Shown: piece after piece, positions 24,327 to 33,011 of the stretch
Layout of the letters: each line of letters starts with the position of its first letter
Numbering within the stretch: the first letter of the stretch is position 1
NCBI GenBank assembly: GCA_023443925.1
Contig: JAEZSL010000089.1
Coordinates: 1-34,216 of the forward strand
Direction of reading: 5' to 3'
Length of the DNA: 34,216 nucleotides
From: Bacillota bacterium
Lineage (GTDB): Bacteria > Bacillota_A > Clostridia > Lachnospirales > Lachnospiraceae
Notes under the pieces: generated by a model
What the model was told of the DNA's origin: nothing
Databases searched by the model: none
Seen by the model: only the letters and a program-made list of their open reading frames with translations
Program-made: the position numbers and the translations under genes

Positions 24327-25313
24327 TTAAAACAGCTTTTTCAGACGGATGTCTTCACCGACTATTTTAAGCAGGGAATAATTACTGGCAATTCTTGAAA
24401 ATACACGTTCACTGTAAATAGTGTTAATATTATCCAATGACAAATTCGTAGAGATAATGGTAGCCTTTCTCCTTAAGAAACGTTCATTTATACATAAGTA
24501 TAATTGAACATTTACAAAAGAATTATTTAGTTCCGTTCCTAAATCGTCAATAATCAAAAGATCACAGTCCAGTATATATTCAAACTGGTTCTGGGATTCA
24601 TAATTATCTTCGCCTTTGCCGAATTTATTCTTCTCCAGGATATCAAAAAGCTGGAAAGCGGTTAAATATATTACGGTATGGGCGCGGTCTAAGAGTTCTT
24701 TGGCGATGCAGTTGGCAAGAAAAGTTTTTCCAACACCGGTATTGCCGTATAATAATAGATTGTTATATTCTTCGCCAAACTTGTTAATGAAATCCCAGGA
24801 AACTTCTACAATTTTTTTCATATTGTCCCTGGGGGAAAGCCGGGTGCTTGGATCTACATAATCTTCCGAATAAAAGTCATAGGAAAACGTTTCAAAGTTT
24901 TCCCGTTGTATAGCAGTTTTAATATTGGACTGAGAATAAACAATATCCACAATAGCCTGCTTAAAGCAATGGCACTTTTCGGTTCCTGCATAGCCGGTAT
25001 CTTTACAATCCGGACAATGATAAGCCGGCTGTAAATAATCCACCGCATAACCATGTTCGATTAAAAGTGCGGTTCGTTTAGCGGATGCTTCCTCCGTAAC
25101 CTTTTTCAGATCGGTGAGAGGTTTGTTCTCGCCCATTAAAAGGAGTTTAGCGCTCTGAACCGCACAGGTAACAACGGTATCATCAATTTCCTTTAATTCG
25201 GGAATGGCACGGTATACTTCTTCTGTACGGATATCCAGGTCGTGCTTATTTTTAAGCTGCTTCATGTCATATTCCCGCAAAATCTTATTATATTGATAAT
25301 TCTTTAAAGCCAT
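24327..25313 (-). CDS. dnaC: Helicase loader, DnaC/DnaI-like AAA+ ATPase
   Basis: A 328-residue loader that delivers the replicative helicase onto DNA. The N-terminal helical region includes a zinc-binding cluster (CPDCKDTGY, then KCHCF, about residues 101-117), as in Bacillus DnaI. The AAA+ domain has Walker A GNTGVGKT (about 186-193), Walker B CDLLIIDDLG (about 242) and the sensor-1 region IISTNLSL (about 279); the arginine-finger region is YSERVFSRI (about 294). The ATG at 25313 follows AAAGGAG by nine bases; an in-frame start 11 codons earlier lacks a site. It lies downstream of the DnaD gene (118-base gap) and is probably in one operon with it. Confidence 0.9.
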   Translation of the reverse strand: MALKNYQYNKILREYDMKQLKNKHDLDIRTEEVYRAIPELKEIDDTVVTCAVQSAKLLLMGENKPLTDLKKVTEEASAKRTALLIEHGYAVDYLQPAYHCPDCKDTGYAGTEKCHCFKQAIVDIVYSQSNIKTAIQRENFETFSYDFYSEDYVDPSTRLSPRDNMKKIVEVSWDFINKFGEEYNNLLLYGNTGVGKTFLANCIAKELLDRAHTVIYLTAFQLFDILEKNKFGKGEDNYESQNQFEYILDCDLLIIDDLGTELNNSFVNVQLYLCINERFLRRKATIISTNLSLDNINTIYSERVFSRIASNYSLLKIVGEDIRLKKLF

Positions 25314-25431
25314 ATTGGGATTCTCCTTTAACACTTGGCAGCCCATTTGATAAACACAGGCTGCTTATCGGTATCATTAAACCGACGTGATATACGTAGC
25401 AGCAACAAATACCATACAGCATTTTGGAATT

Positions 25432-26562
25432 CTATTGCTTATGTAATAATCTCTGTTCCATGGAGCTGTAATCTTCCTCCGTATAGGTTCTCTGGGGAAA
25501 AGCATTAAACCGGTTGTTTGGAGAAGGTTTTGCAGCGGCAGCAGGGGGTTTATTATTGCTTTTCATGGCAGCGATCTTAGAATGTTCTTCATCCAGCTTC
25601 GTAATCTGGGACAGATCTTTTGCCCCCTTCTTATGCCAGTTCTCCAGAATTTTATCGGCATATTTAAAATCCGGCTTCTGGGTCTGTAATATGGTCCGGT
25701 TGCAGGCTTCTACGATAATATCAATGGAAAAGCTGTATTTGTTCAGCCATTTGTTGATAAACTGTTTTTCAATCTGTCCGGGAGCACGGTTTAAACCAAA
25801 GGCTTTATTTACGGCACTGTAATTACTGTTATACAGGGCGGTAGATGCTTCTGCCTTTTCTACCGTATCGATACCTTCCTCAGCCCAGGATATGGCCACT
25901 GCCTCAATGTAGGAAGGGCTTTTTTTATTCTTGGACACACAGTATTCGTAGAGATACATAATCAGTTCGGCAGAGAAGCCGATACTTTCGTATAAGTACA
26001 GGATCAGCTGAAGATCCATGGGTTTAATCAGCCGGTCTAAATATATTTCAATAATATTCAGCAGCCATTTTACCTCATCCGTATTGGTAAGCTGCTTAAT
26101 CTGTGCTTCGGAATAGGTTGGCTTATCAAAGGTTCTTTCCGGAACCGGTTCCTTTGCCTTGGCAGCTACCGGCAGTTCGGTATTTTGCTCCGGTTCTGCC
26201 GTTACTGCGGCGGGAGCCGGCTGCAGTTCCTCGGTATGCTGCCCCTGCTGTCCTGCCAGAGCATAGATATCATTAATGGTAATGGATACAATGTCATTAT
26301 CTGCACTTCTCGCAAGAGATATTAAATTCACCTTTTCCCAGTAACAAAGAGCCCGGATAATGTCCTTTTCCGTATCATCCAGTCTGTCTGCTATGGATGA
26401 AATTGTGACCTGGGTATCAGTGGCGCAGTTTATACACCGAAGCAGATACAGATATACCTTCACATAAGAACCGTTGGCAGAGGGCATATAGTTATCAATA
26501 AACAGATTCGGTATAAGGGTGGTATCTGTAACACTGTTGGAATTTAATATAATCGTACTCAT
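25432..26562 (-). CDS. dnaD: DnaD-domain replication initiation protein
   Basis: A 376-residue primosomal protein. Residues about 1-95 form a winged-helix domain (NSVTDTTLIPNLFIDNYMPS, then SSIADRLDDTEKDIIRALCY). A Pro/Ala/Glu-rich linker follows (about 100-145). Two DnaD-type helical modules come next: about 150-235 (KWLLNIIEIYLDRLIKPMDL) and about 250-330 (FINKWLNKYSFSIDIIVEAC). DnaD-like proteins remodel origin DNA and recruit the helicase loader, here encoded just downstream. The ATG at 26562 has GAGG nine bases upstream; a GTG five codons earlier overlaps that site. Two arrays of DnaA boxes lie directly upstream. Confidence 0.88.
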   Translation of the reverse strand: MSTIILNSNSVTDTTLIPNLFIDNYMPSANGSYVKVYLYLLRCINCATDTQVTISSIADRLDDTEKDIIRALCYWEKVNLISLARSADNDIVSITINDIYALAGQQGQHTEELQPAPAAVTAEPEQNTELPVAAKAKEPVPERTFDKPTYSEAQIKQLTNTDEVKWLLNIIEIYLDRLIKPMDLQLILYLYESIGFSAELIMYLYEYCVSKNKKSPSYIEAVAISWAEEGIDTVEKAEASTALYNSNYSAVNKAFGLNRAPGQIEKQFINKWLNKYSFSIDIIVEACNRTILQTQKPDFKYADKILENWHKKGAKDLSQITKLDEEHSKIAAMKSNNKPPAAAAKPSPNNRFNAFPQRTYTEEDYSSMEQRLLHKQ

Positions 26563-26595
26563 ATGGTTTAACCTCACATCTTCCTTTGTCCTGCC

Positions 26596-26624
26596 ATTAT
26601 ATCACAGGTACAGGATTAAGGAAA
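26596..26624 (-). promoter_or_regulatory. Probable promoter of the dnaD-dnaC operon
   Basis: On the minus strand TATAAT (26596-26601) is preceded by TG three bases upstream (extended -10 type) and by a weak TTTCCT (26619-26624) at 17 bases. It starts transcription about 30 bases before dnaD. The first DnaA-box array begins about 60 bases upstream. Confidence 0.5.
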
Positions 26625-26661
26625 TAGGGCATTTTCGCGGAAGTATCTGAAGATTTGTCCA

Positions 26662-26688
26662 TGTGGATAATGTGGATAGTGTGGATAA
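26662..26688 (-). promoter_or_regulatory. Three contiguous DnaA boxes
   Basis: TGTGGATAA (26662-26670), TGTGGATAG (26671-26679) and TGTGGATAA (26680-26688). The first and third are the complement of the perfect DnaA box TTATCCACA; the middle one has one mismatch. They abut with no spacing and share orientation. Confidence 0.8.
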
Positions 26689-26825
26689 GGCCATATGAGA
26701 ATAATGTAAAATAATGTAAAAAGCGGTAGAAAACAATTAGAATCAATTGTTTATAAATTAACATACTGGTATTCCTCATGACAATTATGTGAACTAAAAA
26801 ATCCACAGCCTTATCACAGTCAAAT

Positions 26826-26855
26826 TGTTGATAAGGTTGTGGATAATGTGGATAA
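26826..26855 (-). promoter_or_regulatory. Second DnaA-box array, abutting the murC stop codon
   Basis: TGTTGATAA (26826-26834, one mismatch), TGTGGATAA (26838-26846) and TGTGGATAA (26847-26855) have the same orientation as the first array. The last box ends one base before the murC stop codon. The 137 bases between the arrays (26689-26825) are AT-rich and contain no gene. Confidence 0.8.
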
Positions 26856-28259
26856 CTATGCACCTAAGAGTGCTTCTCCTATAGTTACAACGTCTCCGGC
26901 GCCCATAGTTATCAACAGGTCACCGTTATTACAATTTTGTAATAAAAAATTTTCAATTTCATCAAAGCTCTCAAGATAGTATGCATCTTTACCAATTTTT
27001 CTTAATTCATTCTGCAAATCTTTGGATGAAATATCTCCCGGGTTCGCTTCACGGGCGGCATAGATATCTGCCAGAACGACTTCATCCGCAAGGGAAAGTG
27101 CCGTAGCGAACTCTTTTAAGAAAGCTTTGGTTCTGGTATAGGTGTGGGGTTGGAATACACACCAGGTGGTTTTATGGGGGTAATTTTTGGCTGCGGTCAG
27201 GGTAGCGATCACTTCGGTGGGGTGATGTGCATAATCATCGATTATAGTTACACCGCCGATTTCACCTTTATACTGGAAACGGCGTTCCGTACCGGTGAAG
27301 GAAGAGAGGGCTTTCTTAATAACCTCCAGTGAAATATTCAGACTCCTGGCCAGGGCTATGGCCGGAAGAGAATTTGATACATTGTGGCTTCCGATTACAT
27401 TTAAATCAATATGGGTTAAAAAAGTTCCGTTTTCCATTAAATCATAATGGCCGTGACCAAAATTATCATATTCAATATGAACAGCCGTATAATGGGCCGC
27501 TGCGCCTGGTACGGCTTTTGCCTGGGGATTTATACTGTAAGTCATAAAGGAACAGGGAAGGTCTTCGGTAAAATAAGACACCTTTTCAATATCTCCGTTA
27601 ATAATCAACAGACCATTTTCCGGCAGACGGTCAACAAACTGGCGGAAGGAGTTCCGGATATCCTCCAGATCTTTAAAGAAATCCAGATGATCGGTCTCAA
27701 CATTTAAAACAACACTTTTTGTAGGATTAAACTTAAGAAAGCTATTGGTATACTCACAGGCTTCGGTAATAAAATGTTCCGACTTCCCGATACGTATGTT
27801 TCCCTGAATGTTGTCTAAGATTCCCCCTACAGAAATGGTGGGGTCCAAATTTGCTTCCAGGAGAATAAGGGAAAGCATGGAGGTTGTGGTGGTTTTTCCG
27901 TGAGTTCCGGCTATGGCTATGGCGTCCGGATACAGCTTCATAACCTGACCTAATAATTCGGCCCGGTCCATAATCGGGATACCGCCGTTTAGAATGGCCT
28001 GGTATTCCGGATTTGTCTCCTTAACTGCTGCGGTATATACGGCCAGATCGATATCTGCCGTGATGTTAGAAGCCCGCTGGCCATAGAATACCTGAATACC
28101 TAAAGACTCCAGATGTTCGGTTATTTTACTTTTTTTTGAATCCGAACCAACTACGGTAAAACCCATCGTATGTAAAAGTTCGGCAAGGCCGCTCATGCTG
28201 ATACCGCCGATACCGATAAAATGTACTTTAATGGGACTGCTGAAATTAATTTGATACAT
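26856..28259 (-). CDS. murC: UDP-N-acetylmuramate--L-alanine ligase
   Basis: A 467-residue cytoplasmic Mur ligase that adds L-alanine to UDP-MurNAc. The N-terminal UDP-substrate domain has VHFIGIGGISMSGLAELL (about residues 11-28). The ATP-binding loop is AGTHGKTTTTSM (about 115-126). The central domain shows ITEACEYTNSFLKF and NVETDHLDFF (about 185), and the C-terminal domain has IDDYAHHPTEV (about 340). The ATG at 28259 lies eight bases after AGGAAG; a GTG three codons earlier is too close to that site. It is upstream of, and co-directional with, dnaD. Confidence 0.94.
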   Translation of the reverse strand: MYQINFSSPIKVHFIGIGGISMSGLAELLHTMGFTVVGSDSKKSKITEHLESLGIQVFYGQRASNITADIDLAVYTAAVKETNPEYQAILNGGIPIMDRAELLGQVMKLYPDAIAIAGTHGKTTTTSMLSLILLEANLDPTISVGGILDNIQGNIRIGKSEHFITEACEYTNSFLKFNPTKSVVLNVETDHLDFFKDLEDIRNSFRQFVDRLPENGLLIINGDIEKVSYFTEDLPCSFMTYSINPQAKAVPGAAAHYTAVHIEYDNFGHGHYDLMENGTFLTHIDLNVIGSHNVSNSLPAIALARSLNISLEVIKKALSSFTGTERRFQYKGEIGGVTIIDDYAHHPTEVIATLTAAKNYPHKTTWCVFQPHTYTRTKAFLKEFATALSLADEVVLADIYAAREANPGDISSKDLQNELRKIGKDAYYLESFDEIENFLLQNCNNGDLLITMGAGDVVTIGEALLGA

Positions 28260-28556
28260 AAATTGCACTTCCTATCTTAATTGATTATTTTTGAATTAAA
28301 ATTAATGTGGGAAATAACCGTGTTAAATTTTTTAGGGTACTGCTGTGCCGTATGCCCGCATCGTACCGGTGCGGTTATAAAAGCAGCTGATTCCTGCTGT
28401 AAAAAGGCGTTTCACGGTTATATTATAATTATCGTTATCTATATGCTATTATAATCATTTCCTATAAAAATACAATTAAAAATTTCGGCACAACTACAAG
28501 ATATGAAAAAAAATGGTAATTGTAACTTGACTTTACATTTAATTCATTATATTAAA

Positions 28557-28585
28557 TTGAATTAATATGAAAATTTTAGTATAAT
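28557..28585 (+). promoter_or_regulatory. Upstream promoter for glgC
   Basis: TTGAAT (28557-28562), 17 bases and TATAAT (28580-28585). It overlaps an inverted repeat TTAATTCA/TGAATTAA (28539-28565), a possible operator. The 28260-28762 gap is very AT-rich; its left third has small hairpins and TATAAT-like sequences on the minus strand that may serve murC. Confidence 0.5.
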
Positions 28586-28702
28586 ATTGATTGTAAAATT
28601 ATGTATTTTCAGCTTGACCTTATATTTTTAAGTAAATTTTATATTAAATTAGGTATAATGCTAAAAAATAAATAATTTATTTTAAAATATTTGTAAATTT
28701 TA

Positions 28703-28731
28703 TTCACATTTATGTAAAAGAATGGTATAAT
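28703..28731 (+). promoter_or_regulatory. Proximal promoter of glgC
   Basis: TTCACA (28703-28708), 17 bases and TATAAT (28726-28731), 31 bases before the glgC start. Confidence 0.65.
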
Positions 28732-28762
28732 GGTGTCAAAATAAACAATAAGAGGTGATTGC

Positions 28763-30037
28763 GTGATAAAGAAGGAAATGATTGCTATGCTGCTCGCTGG
28801 TGGACAAGGTTCGAGACTGGGAGTGCTAACCTCTAATGTTGCTAAACCTGCCGTAGCTTTTGGCGGAAAGTATAGGATTATCGATTTTCCCCTAAGTAAT
28901 TGTATTAACTCCGGTGTGGATACGGTAGGAGTATTAACCCAATACCAGCCCTTAAGGCTGAATACCCACATCGGGATTGGTATTCCGTGGGATCTGGACC
29001 GGAATATCGGCGGGGTATCCATTCTGCCGCCCCATGAGAAAACTAACAGCAGTGAATGGTATACCGGCACAGCCAATGCCATTTATCAGAATCTGGAGTT
29101 TATGGAATATTATAATCCGGAGTATGTTTTGATTCTGGGCGGAGACCATATTTATAAGATGGATTATGAAGCCATGCTGGACTTTCACAAGCAGAACAAA
29201 GCGGATATTACCCTGGCCACCATACCGGTACCAATTGAAGAAGCCAGCCGGTTCGGGGTAGTCATTACAGATGATGAAAAGAAAATCACGGAATTTGAAG
29301 AGAAGCCGCCAAAGCCCAGGAGCAACCTGGCATCCATGGGTATCTACATATTTACCTGGGATATCTTAAGGGAGGCGCTGATCACTTTATCGGAACAAAA
29401 AGGCTGCGATTTCGGCAAGCACATAATTCCTTACTGCCATAACCGGGGCGACCGGGTATTTGCATATGAGTACAACGGATACTGGAAAGATGTCGGTACC
29501 TTAGGCTCCTACTGGGAATCCAATATGGAATTAATTGATCTGATACCCGTATTTAATCTTTATGAGGAATTCTGGAAGATATACACCAAAAGTGACACCA
29601 TACTTCCCCAGTACATAGCGGATACGGCGATTATAAATAAGGCAATTATCGGTGAAGGGGCAGAAATTTATGGTGAAGTCCATAATTCGGTAATTGGTTC
29701 CGGAGCGGTTATTGAATCCGGTGCCGTTGTCAGGGATTCCATTATTATGAAAGATGCCGTCATCGGGGAAGGAACAGTGGTTTACAAATCCATAATAGCA
29801 GAAGGTGTTAAGGTAGGTGCTGGTGCGGAACTCGGTATCGGTGAAGAAGTACCAAATAAGAAGGAACCTAACATATATTCTTTCGGGCTGGTAACAGTCG
29901 CTGAGAAATCATCCATTCCACCGGGTGTAAAAATCGGTAAAAATACGGCAATTTCTGGAATAACCACCTTAGAGGATTATCCGGAAGGAGTACTCTCAGG
30001 CGGTGAGACTTTGATTAAGGCAGGTGGCAGGGTATGA
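28763..30037 (+). CDS. glgC: Glucose-1-phosphate adenylyltransferase, catalytic subunit
   Basis: A 424-residue enzyme that makes ADP-glucose from ATP and glucose 1-phosphate for glycogen synthesis. The nucleotide-binding loop [11 protein letters not shown] (about residues 11-21), [19 protein letters not shown] (about 33-51), the [10 protein letters not shown] catalytic site (about 129) and FEEKPPKP (about 188) are all intact. The C-terminal third is a left-handed beta helix of hexapeptide repeats (about 290-380). The start is GTG at 28763, after AGAGGTGATT. It overlaps glgD by four bases (ATGA). Confidence 0.94.
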   Translation: MIKKEMIAMLLAGGQGSRLGVLTSNVAKPAVAFGGKYRIIDFPLSNCINSGVDTVGVLTQYQPLRLNTHIGIGIPWDLDRNIGGVSILPPHEKTNSSEWYTGTANAIYQNLEFMEYYNPEYVLILGGDHIYKMDYEAMLDFHKQNKADITLATIPVPIEEASRFGVVITDDEKKITEFEEKPPKPRSNLASMGIYIFTWDILREALITLSEQKGCDFGKHIIPYCHNRGDRVFAYEYNGYWKDVGTLGSYWESNMELIDLIPVFNLYEEFWKIYTKSDTILPQYIADTAIINKAIIGEGAEIYGEVHNSVIGSGAVIESGAVVRDSIIMKDAVIGEGTVVYKSIIAEGVKVGAGAELGIGEEVPNKKEPNIYSFGLVTVAEKSSIPPGVKIGKNTAISGITTLEDYPEGVLSGGETLIKAGGRV

Positions 30038-31155
30038 GAGCAGTAGGTATAATATTAGCCGGCGGCAACAGCAATAAGATGAAGGAATTATCAGGCAAAA
30101 GAGCCATAGCTGCCATGCCGGTAGCCGGCAGTTACCGTTGTATTGATTTTGCATTAAGCAATATGTCCAATTCACATATACAGAAAGTTGCGGTATTCAC
30201 CCAATATAATTCAAGATCTTTAAATGAGCATCTTAATTCCTCAAAATGGTGGGACTTCGGGCGGAAGCAGGGAGGCTTATTTGTATTTACTCCTACCATT
30301 ACCGCAGATAACAGTTTCTGGTACCGTGGTACGGCTGATACCATGTATCAGAATATGAATTTTCTTAAGAACAGTCATGAACCTTATGTTGTAATTACGT
30401 CCGGCGATGGTGTATATAAGCTGGATTATAATAAAGTGCTGGAATATCATATTAACAAAAAAGCAGATATAACGGTGGTAAGTAAACACTTGAAAGAAGG
30501 GGAGGATGCAAGTAGATTTGGAATTATAAAAACAAATGAAGATGGAAGAATTGTAGAATATGAAGAGAAACCACTAAAGACATCTGCGAATACCGTATCT
30601 GTCGGTATTTACGTAATACGAAGAAGATTGTTAATTGAATTATTGGAACTGTCGGCTTTGGAAGACCGTTATGATTTTGTTAAGGATATTTTGATCCGTT
30701 ATAAAAACCTGAAGAGAATATATGCATATGAGATGAATACGTATTGGAGCAACATCGCTACGGTAGATTCTTATTATAAGACGAATATGGACTTCTTAAA
30801 AAAAGAGGTCAGAGATTATTTCTTTAAGGAATATCCGGATGTCTATTCAAAAATTGATGACTTACCACCAGCAAAGTATAATCAGGGCTCTTCCGTCAAA
30901 AACAGTATTATATCCAGCGGCTGCATAGTCAACGGGGTAGTTGAAAATTCTATTGTGTTTAAAAAAGTTTATATAGGAAATAACTGTACCATTAAAAATT
31001 CCATCATATTAAATGATGTATATATTGGGGACAACACTTATATAGAGAATTGCATAGTAGAAAGCCGGGATACCATAAGGAATAATACAACCCATATTGG
31101 TGACCCGGGCGATGTTAAAATAGTAATCGAGAAAAATGAAAGGTACATACTCTAG
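30034..31155 (+). CDS. glgD: Glucose-1-phosphate adenylyltransferase, GlgD subunit
   Basis: A 373-residue paralogue of GlgC that in Firmicutes forms a hetero-oligomer with it and raises its activity. The nucleotidyltransferase fold is kept but key residues are not: the loop reads [13 protein letters not shown] instead of GGxGxRL, the Lys-Pro of KPAV is replaced ([14 protein letters not shown]), and the catalytic GGDH is SGDG. It is therefore probably non-catalytic or weak. Hexapeptide repeats cover about 285-360. It is translationally coupled to glgC. Confidence 0.92.
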   Translation: MRAVGIILAGGNSNKMKELSGKRAIAAMPVAGSYRCIDFALSNMSNSHIQKVAVFTQYNSRSLNEHLNSSKWWDFGRKQGGLFVFTPTITADNSFWYRGTADTMYQNMNFLKNSHEPYVVITSGDGVYKLDYNKVLEYHINKKADITVVSKHLKEGEDASRFGIIKTNEDGRIVEYEEKPLKTSANTVSVGIYVIRRRLLIELLELSALEDRYDFVKDILIRYKNLKRIYAYEMNTYWSNIATVDSYYKTNMDFLKKEVRDYFFKEYPDVYSKIDDLPPAKYNQGSSVKNSIISSGCIVNGVVENSIVFKKVYIGNNCTIKNSIILNDVYIGDNTYIENCIVESRDTIRNNTTHIGDPGDVKIVIEKNERYIL

Positions 31156-31198
31156 TTTAAAACAAAAAGATAAATAATATTAAAGGGGGATCTATACA

Positions 31199-31477
31199 AT
31201 GCAGATAACTGACGTGCGTGTACGCAAGGTGAGTAAAGAAGGAAAGATGAAGGCGGTAGTATCAATTACAATGGATAATGAATTTGTCGTGCATGATATA
31301 AAAGTAATTGAAGGCGAGAAAGGATTATTTATTGCTATGCCCAGCCGAAAAGCCGGTGACGGGGAGTATCGCGACATCGCACATCCGATCAATTCAGAAA
31401 CAAGAGATAAAATTCAAAAAATTATTCTGGAAAGCTATGAAATAGCAGCCGAAGAATATGAGGAAAAAGAGATGTAA
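31199..31477 (+). CDS. spoVG: SpoVG family RNA/DNA-binding regulator
   Basis: A 92-residue protein with the standard SpoVG sequence ([20 protein letters not shown], then [11 protein letters not shown] and [10 protein letters not shown]). SpoVG is a small dimeric nucleic-acid-binding protein that affects asymmetric septation, virulence genes and RNA stability in Firmicutes. AAAGGGGG nine bases upstream sets the start. It lies 43 bases after glgD and may be read through from glgCD; no separate promoter was recognised. A terminator follows. Confidence 0.95.
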   Translation: MQITDVRVRKVSKEGKMKAVVSITMDNEFVVHDIKVIEGEKGLFIAMPSRKAGDGEYRDIAHPINSETRDKIQKIILESYEIAAEEYEEKEM

Positions 31478-31493
31478 TAAAAAATAATAGGGA

Positions 31494-31543
31494 GTATCTC
31501 AAAACTATTTAATAGGGGGTTTTGAGATACTTCTTATTTTTTT
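31494..31543 (+). terminator. Terminator after spoVG
   Basis: GTATCTCAAAAC (31494-31505) pairs with GTTTTGAGATAC (31519-31530), followed by TTCTTATTTTTTT. It closes the glgC-glgD-spoVG unit. Confidence 0.93.
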
Positions 31544-31645
31544 GTGCTTATTTTTCTGAAACTGGTTTATATGGTTTAAGGTACTTCTTTTACATTACGG
31601 CGGTTACACTTGCCTATTGGTGCACAGCTCCTTCATATTTAAAGA

Positions 31646-31675
31646 TTGCAGATTCCTCTCCACATGGGTTATAAT
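31646..31675 (+). promoter_or_regulatory. Promoter of the transglutaminase-like gene
   Basis: TTGCAG (31646-31651), 18 bases and TATAAT (31670-31675), about 100 bases before the start. Confidence 0.5.
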
Positions 31676-31778
31676 TAATAAATAACTGAAATAGGTTAGA
31701 GAACAAGGGAATTTTAACCGGTAAGCTTCCGGTGTTTTACCAATACAAAAAGATAATTAATTAGCAAGGAGATGGTAT

Positions 31779-32642
31779 ATGGGTAAGTTATTTAAGTTGC
31801 TATTTTCGCTTGTTTTGATCGGCATCCTTATGTATGCCGTCAACGACAGATATAACCTGGCAGCCTTGGTCTTAATGAACGGGAGTGCCAGCCAGGCCGA
31901 AAATGAACTTACCTTCGTAAATAATATCAGGCTGGAGATGTTAAAAGGTTCCCTGGAATCGGAACTGAAATTTGTCGGCAAAGTAGAAAATATGGAGTGG
32001 TTTACGGAAGATGCCATCGATATGGTTTATGCCATAGATGATGTTTCTATCTCGGGCGATTATGATTATTTAAGGTACAAAACCAACAGCATCTATGCAC
32101 ATATTGTAGGTTTTGGCAATATGCTGACCGTTACCTATGAATTTGAGTATAATGAAACTGCTGACGAAACTGCAGAAGTAGATAAAAAAATCAAGCAGCT
32201 GTTTCTTAAGTGGAAACTGGAGGAACTCTCAGATTACGAAAAAATCAGGAAAATCCATGATTTTATCACGGAGAATGCATCTTATGATACCAATACCGAA
32301 CATTATTCGGCTTATGATAATCTTATTAATAAAAGTTCTACCTGTCAGGGGTATATGAGTCTGGCGTATAAAATGTTTACGGAAGCCGGGATACCCTGCC
32401 GGATTATAACAGGAACCGGCAATAAAGACAGCCATGGCTGGAATATCGTAAAACTTGACGGTAAATGGTATAACATAGACTGTACCTGGGATGATCCTTT
32501 AACAACAAACGGAAAGAGCATTTCTACCTATGACTATTTTTTAAAGTCGGATGCGGATTTTAAAGGCCATAACCGGGATACTGAATTTAAGACGGAGGAA
32601 TTTTACAGGAGCTATACCATGAGTGAAGTATCCTACGAATAG
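31779..32642 (+). CDS. Exported or membrane-anchored transglutaminase-like protein
   Basis: A 287-residue protein. Residues about 4-20 (LFKLLFSLVLIGILMYA) form an N-terminal signal or anchor. The C-terminal half is a transglutaminase/protease-like domain: Cys in KSSTCQGYMSLAYKMF (about 189), His in DSHGWNIVKLDGKWYNID (about 219) and Asp in the same strand-turn (about 234), then CTWDDP. Such clostridial proteins act on the cell surface, but whether this one cross-links or cleaves peptides is not visible. AAGGAGATGG before the ATG sets the start. The frame continues past the TAG for 20 coding-like codons to a second TAG at 32703, so the C-terminus may be shortened. Confidence 0.8.
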   Translation: MGKLFKLLFSLVLIGILMYAVNDRYNLAALVLMNGSASQAENELTFVNNIRLEMLKGSLESELKFVGKVENMEWFTEDAIDMVYAIDDVSISGDYDYLRYKTNSIYAHIVGFGNMLTVTYEFEYNETADETAEVDKKIKQLFLKWKLEELSDYEKIRKIHDFITENASYDTNTEHYSAYDNLINKSSTCQGYMSLAYKMFTEAGIPCRIITGTGNKDSHGWNIVKLDGKWYNIDCTWDDPLTTNGKSISTYDYFLKSDADFKGHNRDTEFKTEEFYRSYTMSEVSYE

Positions 32643-32780
32643 CCGATCCTGGAATATATGGAATCAACGGCAGGAGATTATAATAAAGCCATGCATGAAG
32701 GCTAGGAAAATATGGATAACCTATGGAAAATGGCTATAAAAATATTGCTATAAAATATCCGATGGATTATAATTATTTTA

Positions 32781-32996
32781 GTGTGAAATTAAGGACATTT
32801 CACACCCTGATTTGAGGCAGTAAATCATCTGCCGGCAGATGATTTATGCCATGGGAGCTAGTGAAATTAAGGACATTTCACACTTCTTATTTGGGCATTA
32901 CCGCAAGCAGGCTTGCGGTATGCATGGGAGCTAGTGTGAATTGCCTCGCCAAATGCATGCGAGTCATTAGAAGAATAGCATAGGAAGCTATTCTTC
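32781..32996 (+). repeat. Mosaic palindromic repeat, copy C (largest)
   Basis: Six modules in series. GTGTGAAAT/ATTTCACAC (32781-32805). A long perfect stem at 32816-32850 (TAAATCATCTGC, CG, GCAGATGATTTA, flanked by GGCAG and TGCC). ATGGGAGCTAG, then GTGAAAT/ATTTCAC (32861-32881). TACCGCAAGC, AG, GCTTGCGGTA (32899-32920). ATGGGAGCTAGTGTGAA, then CTCGC/GCGAG (about 32945-32963). GAAGAATAGC, seven bases, GCTATTCTTC (32970-32996). It fills the 32643-33011 gap before the DUF4003 gene; the last hairpin ends eight bases before that gene's binding site. Confidence 0.8.
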
Positions 32997-33011
32997 CAAA
33001 GGGGTGTTGAC

